Shown here: in pieces, positions 16,926 through 21,240 of the stretch
Layout of the letters: the number at the start of each line of letters is the position of its first letter
Numbering within the stretch: the stretch's first letter is position 1
Assembly: GCA_002179805.1 (NCBI GenBank)
Contig: NAVB01000154.1
Location: 1 to 21,240 of the forward strand
Direction of reading: 5' to 3'
Length of the DNA: 21,240 nt
From: Acanthamoeba lenticulata
Lineage: Eukaryota; Discosea; Longamoebia; Acanthamoebidae
The notes under the pieces: generated by a model
Database searches by the model: none
What the model was told of the DNA's origin: nothing
What the model saw: the letters and a program-made list of their open reading frames with translations, nothing else
Made by a program: the position numbers and the translations under genes

Positions 16926-18404
16926 ATGTCGAAAGCCAACGCCAAGCTCGCGAACCCAGAGGAGGTCGTCGCAAAGATTCCCCCGGCCGCTGTTCGCGCC
17001 ATTTGCGAGGAGGACCCGAGCCTTCGCGCCCTGGCCGCCGCGCTCGACTCCCTGGTACCGGCCCCATGCCGCACATTGCACTGAATAACGTGCATCTAAC
17101 GCATAACATCGACGAGCAGAAGCTCAAGAAGAAGGGCAGCGAGGGCAGTGAGGGCAACAAGGAGAACGATGTGGCTACTGGCAACAAGAAGAGTAAAGCC
17201 ACCACCCGAAGCAAGTCCGAAGAGGGCAAGAAGGAAAAGTTGTCGGGGTTCGAGGCTCGCCGACGCGTCGTGTATGAGATCGAGCGGGGCGCCGTGCGCC
17301 TTCTGTGCGAGAAGATGACCCAGCCCCTTCTTGCCGAAGCGGTCACTTCCCTTGGCATCAAGTGCGGCGAGGGCAACAACCCGAGCAGCAGGGCCGTCCT
17401 TACCAAGCGGCTCTCTGAACACATCAGCACCGCCCTCGGCGGCGTTGGACTAGCTGCCTTCCTCGTACGTCTTTCTCTTGCGCTAAACGTACATGTTTTG
17501 CGTCTTCTTAATCATCAAACCTCAATAACAGGAGAAGGACGCCAGCGACGACTTGATTAGTGAGCTGGCCGAGGTTGTCCCTGGCCTGTCTGAGAGCGAG
17601 ACCGAGGTGAGCGTGGAGGAGATTCAGGCCGCCCTGGAGCAGGAGGCTCTTGTCGCCTTCTTCGAGTCCCTTCGGTACGTAGCCAGCCCGCTTGCAAGGC
17701 ACAGCCTGCAGGACCGCGTGCTCATGATCTTGCGCGTGTTGAGCAGGGAGGAGCAGCTGCACGACATCTGCTTCGCCATGAAGAACGAGCACCCCAAGGG
17801 TGAGACCCGCAGCCGTCAGGTGCTGGCTGCTTCCATCATCACCGACCGGCCTGTGTCTGAGATCGTCGCCGAGACAGAAGGCAAGTCGCGCAAGAAGGAG
17901 GAGAGCAAGAAGAAGAAGGTCAAGCTGTCCAAGACCAAGCCTAAGCTGCGCGAGGGCGTGACCTACGAGGACGTCTTCCAGTGGTACTACCTGGCGGAGC
18001 TGCAAGACTACGCGCGCGAGCAGGGCCTCAAGGTGTCCGGCACGAAGAAGGAGCTCATCCTCCGAGTGCTGGCTTTCCTGGCCGACCCCGATGCTGCCCG
18101 TGCTCAGGCGGCCGCCCCCGCCAGGCGCAAGAAGGCCAAGAAGTCCAAGAAGACCAAGAAGGCCAAGAAGGTCACCAAGCCTGAGGGAGGTGAGGAAGAG
18201 AAGGTGGAGGAGGAGAACAACGAGGAAGCGGCTTCTGGCGACGAAGAAGACCAGGACGAGGTGGACGAGGAGGAGGAGAACGTCAAGGGCAAGACCTCCA
18301 AGCCCAGTGAAGAGGCCGACGAGGAGGAAGAGGAAGAGGAAGAGGATGAGGGCGAGGGCGAGGGCGAGGAAGAGGGAGGTGACGAAGAGGAGTTGGATGA
18401 GTAG
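16926..18404 (+). CDS. SAP-domain nuclear protein with acidic C-terminus
   Basis: Three exons (16926-17054, 17120-17464, 17532-18404; introns 65 and 67 bp, all phase 0) encode 448 residues. The first intron has a clear ctaac branch-like sequence before the acceptor. Residues 44-80 are Lys/Ser-rich. About 80-160 is a helical region (RRVVYEIERGAVRLLCEKM, LTKRLSEHI). Another helical region follows (LISELAEVVPGLSE, RVLMILRVLSREEQ). A SAP motif lies at about 307-341 (FQWYYLAELQDYAREQG then VSGTKKELILRVLAFLA), a short helix-extended-helix that binds AT-rich or scaffold-attached DNA. It is followed by a Lys-rich block and a long Glu/Asp tail, as in chromatin proteins. A DEK-like role is possible but not shown. 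The E2F-like promoter sites would fit S-phase expression. Confidence 0.8.
18311..18400 (+). repeat. GAG/GAA-rich low-complexity tract coding the acidic tail
   Basis: Imperfect GAGGAA and GAGGGC units encode runs of Glu with Gly and Asp at the end of the SAP-domain protein. It is purine-only over long stretches and prone to length change. Confidence 0.6.
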
Positions 18405-18562
18405 AGCAGTGAGGCCACGGAAGCTGGCGTCGTCTGCGGGCCAGAAGAGGCTCCTCGCGGCACGCACATGCTTTTTTCGTCGGAAAACATGAGGTAATAT
18501 TTTCTTGAGCTTTTTCTTTCAGTGGTGCCTCTTTTCTGCTTCCGGCCGAGCAAACACACAAG

Positions 18563-20002
18563 ATGGCCAACATTCGTACCTTCAAAGATCTGGAGAACCA
18601 GTCCTCCCCCAATGCACAGCCGCTTCCCAATCCTTGGGGTGCCTCATCTGGCTACTCGCGGCCAGGTGTTGCCCACAGCAGCGGCGACTTTGAGTACAAC
18701 GGCCGTCTCCTGCGAGCGCCATTGCCACAACTCACTCTTCCTTCTTCAGGTATGCTAGCCCTGTGCCGCAGTACATGGTGAAAATGCCGGGCATCGATGG
18801 CCGGGAGGCCGAGGTCGTTCTGCCGTCGGGCGGGTGGCAGCAGATGGCAGTCATGTGCTGCGGCTCGTGCTTCCCGTGCTTCATCCCCCCGCTCTGGTCG
18901 GAGGACAAGAAGCAACAGTACATCGGCCTCGCCAAAACCTTCTCCTTCCTCATTTCGGTTGTACAGGCACGTCCCGCAGCTTGCCCTCCCGTGCGCCTTG
19001 CCTTGGCTCACCTATGCTCTACTCTGGGCCCTATGGACGTTGACCCTCAGGTCATCGTCTTCATCGTCGAGCTCGCCCTGGGCGGCGTTGTTTCGTGGTC
19101 AGAAAACCCTTCCATCGGGCCTGGAGGCAGTACGTACTGCTACACCATCTTCGTCTTCAAGAGCTCGTCATGTGCTTCAGCTTGGCTTCTGGACTTGCTT
19201 GTTCACCGTTTGCTTCACCTTTTTTTAATTATTTTTATTTATGACGCCAGGCACGCTGGTGGAGATGGGCGCCAAGGAACCGCACCTCATGCGGCATGAG
19301 CTCCAGGTGTGGCGCTTTGTCACGCCCATCTTCCTGCACGCCGGTTTCATCCACATCGCCTTTAACCTCCTCTTTCAACTGCGCTTCGGTGCGCGACTTG
19401 TTCATCTCGTTCGCGCATGAATTGATTGGCTGATCATACCCATAACTTGGCGGGATGATGGCCATCAGGAGTGGTGGGCGAGCGTCGTTGGGGCACTCTA
19501 CGCTATGCCTTTCTCTACTTCATCGCCGGTTCGAGCTTTCCTTCTTGTTCTTCTTATTCTTTGCCGAGATGTTGATGATGATGATGGAGCGTGGTGATGA
19601 CCAACAGGCGTGGCGGGCAACCTGATGAGCTGCCTCCTCTACTGGGACTCGACGAGCGTGGGCGCCTCGACAGCCCTCATGGGCGTGCTGGGCGCTTACT
19701 GCACTGAGATGGTCCTGCGGTGGCACAAGATGGACCCGAACGTGCGCAGGTCGACCCTCTACCCGATGCTCTTCATGGTGGCCTTTGTGCTGGTCTTCTC
19801 CTTCGTCGGGTCGTCCACCTACATCGACGGCGCGGGCCACTTGGGCGGTTTCCTCGCGGGCCTCCTGCTCGGCGGCCTCTACTTCGCGGGAGAAATCGAG
19901 GACCCTGGCCGGCGCCGGGCCTCGGCCGTCGCCTCGCTCGTCCTGCTGAGCCTCTACTTCGTTCTGGGCTTTGTCCTCTTCTACACGGTCGTCCCTGCTT
20001 GA
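18563..20002 (+). CDS. Rhomboid-family intramembrane serine protease
   Basis: Six exons (18563-18693, 18750-18960, 19051-19129, 19251-19388, 19469-19528, 19608-20002) encode 337 residues. Family landmarks are the WR of VWRFVTPIFLHAGFIHIAFN (Trp161-Arg162; His175 and Asn179 of HxxxN), the catalytic serine in GASTALMG (Ser227) and the catalytic histidine in DGAGHLGGFLAG (His284). Hydrophobic segments include SFLISVVIVFIVELALGG, GTLRYAFLYFIAG, LYPMLFMVAFVLVFSF and LVLLSLYFVLGFVLFYTVV, consistent with a 6+1 TM secretase-type rhomboid. The N-terminal cytosolic part is about 100 residues with Pro-rich NPWG and a CCGSCFPCF cysteine cluster. Substrates and membrane are unknown. The second intron could use GTACAG at 18961 (chosen) or a GC donor six bases later, which would add two residues. 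Confidence 0.9.
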
Positions 20003-20038
20003 GGTCGTGCAGCCAAAACGTCTTTTTTTTTGTTTATT
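20003..20038. terminator. 36-bp gap between convergent rhomboid and Rab genes
   Basis: The two stop codons are only 36 bp apart. On the minus strand the Rab stop TAG is followed at once by AATAAA (TTTATT at 20033-20038) and then a run of A. No plus-strand AATAAA is visible in the gap, so the rhomboid mRNA probably ends inside the Rab coding sequence in antisense. Confidence 0.5.
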
Positions 20039-21104
20039 CTACTGAAGACAACATGAAGAAGAGGGAGCTGTCTTGTCTGCTGCTTGCTGCTGTCGGGCGG
20101 CAGAGATGCGGGCATCGAGCGTGGCCTCGCAGGGCACGTACGCCGGTTGGCCAAGGCCTGGCACTTGACGCCATCCGCCCAACGCCGCCACCACGAGCGT
20201 CTCCATGGCCTCCTTCACGCCACCACCCGTCTTGGCCGAGCACTCGGCGAAATGCGCTCCCAGCGTGTGGGCAAGCGCGAGACCCTCGTCGTACGCAACA
20301 GCGCGCGTTTGTTCGAGATCGGCCTTGCACCCGACCATCATCACCTGGCACGGCTCCCGGCCATGCTTGCGAACCTCGTCCACCCAGTTGACAACATTAT
20401 CGAACGATTGGCGGCTGGTGATGTCGTAGAGTACCAACACGCCGTTAGTGCCGCGGTAATAGCTCGCCGTGATGGTCCGGAAGCGCTCCGGCCCTGCCGT
20501 GTCCTGTTGGGACGGAAAAAAATAATTAAATAAAAAGAATGAAAAAGAAAGGAGAGTGAGTGCATTAATGTTCAAAAATGTAAGTGTGTGGGTTACCCAG
20601 AGTTGGAGCTGTAGAGGAGAAGCATCCCCAAGCAATCAACAGGCGGCGGGAACACAAAAACCAACACGTACACAGCCTCAGGTGTGAGATCGATAGCTTG
20701 ACAGTCGACTAATACAAGAGGATTGAAGGAGCTGGTGGTGCACCTTGACAGTTTGGCCTTGGTGCTCCAAGCTTTTGATCTTGAAGTCGACTCCGATGGA
20801 GGACATGTATAGATCCTGGAATACGTCTTCAGTGTAGCGCAGGAGCATGGATGTCTTGCCCGCGCCACTGCAGTCCAAGCACGGTGGCGGTGATGAGGAT
20901 GCTGGCCACGTGAAGTTATCTCTCACGGAATGAGGAGGAAGAGGAGAAGGAGATGTACGAGTCGCCCGAGAAGAGGAACTTGAGCAGTCGCACCTCGCCA
21001 CCACGCTGTGCCGTCGCAGGCGCCTTGCTTTGGCTGTGTCCGTTGGGTGTGGGGCGGGAGTCCTTATGAAGGTAGAGCGCGATGGCAGCGCGGAGCCATT
21101 TCAT
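20039..21104 (-). CDS. Rab-family small GTPase with atypical switch II and G4 motifs
   Basis: Four exons, in coding order 20959-21104, 20744-20867, 20597-20608 and 20039-20503, encode 248 residues. The P-loop is GDSGAGKT (47-54), switch I has SSIGVDFKIKS (71-81), and the Rab F motifs and YYRG are present. A C-terminal CCLQ should be geranylgeranylated, so the protein is probably on a vesicle membrane. Two key positions differ from canonical Rabs. WDTAGQ is WDTAGP (Pro99 replaces the catalytic Gln), and the guanine-specifying NKxD is CKAD (Cys153 replaces Asn). G5 ECSAK (181-185) is normal. The 40-residue N-terminal extension before the GTPase fold is longer than usual. The Pro change should impair GTP hydrolysis and the Cys change should lower nucleotide affinity (established for Ras-like GTPases generally). 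It cannot be assigned to a Rab subfamily. Confidence 0.85.
20597..20608 (-). other. 12-nt microexon of the Rab gene
   Basis: Coding CTC CAA CTC TGG (L-Q-L-W, residues 91-94), flanked by CTACAG upstream and GTAACC downstream, both phase 0. It supplies exactly the LQLW that precedes DTAG in every Rab, so skipping it would keep the frame but remove the beta3-strand of the GTPase core. Confidence 0.85.
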
Positions 21105-21240
21105 GTAGACTTCCTTCCACCCGCCCGTCCTGTTTCATATGTTTGTTTTTTTAAAAAAAAATATTGTTCGGGAAATCAAAAATCAAAAAATAAAAAATCA
21201 AAATTGACCACTAATGGACAGGGACAGCGCTGCAACCAAC
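21105..21240 (-). promoter_or_regulatory. AT-rich upstream region of the Rab gene
   Basis: Upstream of the Rab ATG lies a run of T then A (about 21147-21161) followed by repeated AAATCAAAA-like units between about 21171 and 21205. The AT bias contrasts with the GC-rich coding DNA and marks the promoter/leader side. The window ends here, so the full promoter is not visible. Confidence 0.35.

Noticed and set aside
17508..18467. A 319-codon Leu-rich minus-strand frame that looks like a membrane protein
   Set aside because: The Leu/Phe/Val runs are the reverse complement of the Glu/Lys codon runs in the SAP-domain protein.
18493..18524. A 5' UTR intron before the rhomboid gene (GTAATA...TTTCAG)
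   Set aside because: At about 32 bp it is much shorter than the 51-bp minimum seen here, although the acceptor looks good.
18961..18966. A GC-AG donor (CAG|GCACGT) for rhomboid intron 2
   Set aside because: It keeps the frame and adds Val-Gln, so it remains possible, but the GTACAG donor six bases earlier fits the dominant donor type of this region.
1..21240. Prokaryotic operon, defence island, CRISPR or mobile element
   Set aside because: Spliceosomal introns in nine of ten genes, alternating strands and long 3'/5' spacers show a eukaryotic chromosome. No repeat array, transposase or integrase pattern was seen.

Overview
The window is eukaryotic nuclear DNA from a GC-rich, gene-dense protist. 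Nine protein genes sit in about 21 kb, and eight of them are interrupted by short GT-AG introns. I modelled 35 introns, 34 of them 51-157 bp and one 552 bp. Gene content (class II photolyase, Rab GTPase, rhomboid, RFX-type factor, plus genes of bacterial character), AT-rich intergenic spacers and low-complexity acidic, Ser or His/Gln tracts best fit an amoebozoan such as Acanthamoeba. That assignment is inference. No rRNA, tRNA, transposon or CRISPR array was recognised.

Layout from left to right: (1) a ketopantoate reductase (PanE/ApbA type, + strand, 28-1327) with an Arg-rich N-terminal extension. (2) A large secreted protein (- strand, 1400-3869) converging on it. (3) A bacterial-type RlmI/YccW-like rRNA cytosine methyltransferase (+, 4084-5637), head-to-head with gene 2. 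(4) A protein of unknown function (+, 5933-7125) that looks like a bacterial uncharacterised family with an added basic, helical tail. (5) An RFX-domain transcription factor (+, 7804-12016) with Gln/His/Pro-rich middle and helical C-terminal region. (6) A class II CPD photolyase (-, 12098-14346, nine exons), tail-to-tail with gene 5. (7) A single-exon membrane-anchored alpha/beta-hydrolase-like protein (-, 14510-16576). (8) A SAP-domain nuclear protein (+, 16926-18404), head-to-head with gene 7 and preceded by E2F-like sites. (9) A rhomboid intramembrane protease (+, 18563-20002). (10) A divergent Rab GTPase (-, 20039-21104) containing a 12-nt microexon, so ten genes in total counting the hydrolase; nine of the ten have introns.

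The genes do not form one pathway. The notable features are a run of bacterial-looking genes in a eukaryotic setting (genes 3, 4 and 7), a Rab with two altered nucleotide-binding/hydrolysis motifs, a strong bias to GTAC at intron 5' ends (18 of 35), and E2F-like promoter sites. All exon joins were worked out by hand from reading frame, splice dinucleotides and remembered family patterns, with no transcript evidence.
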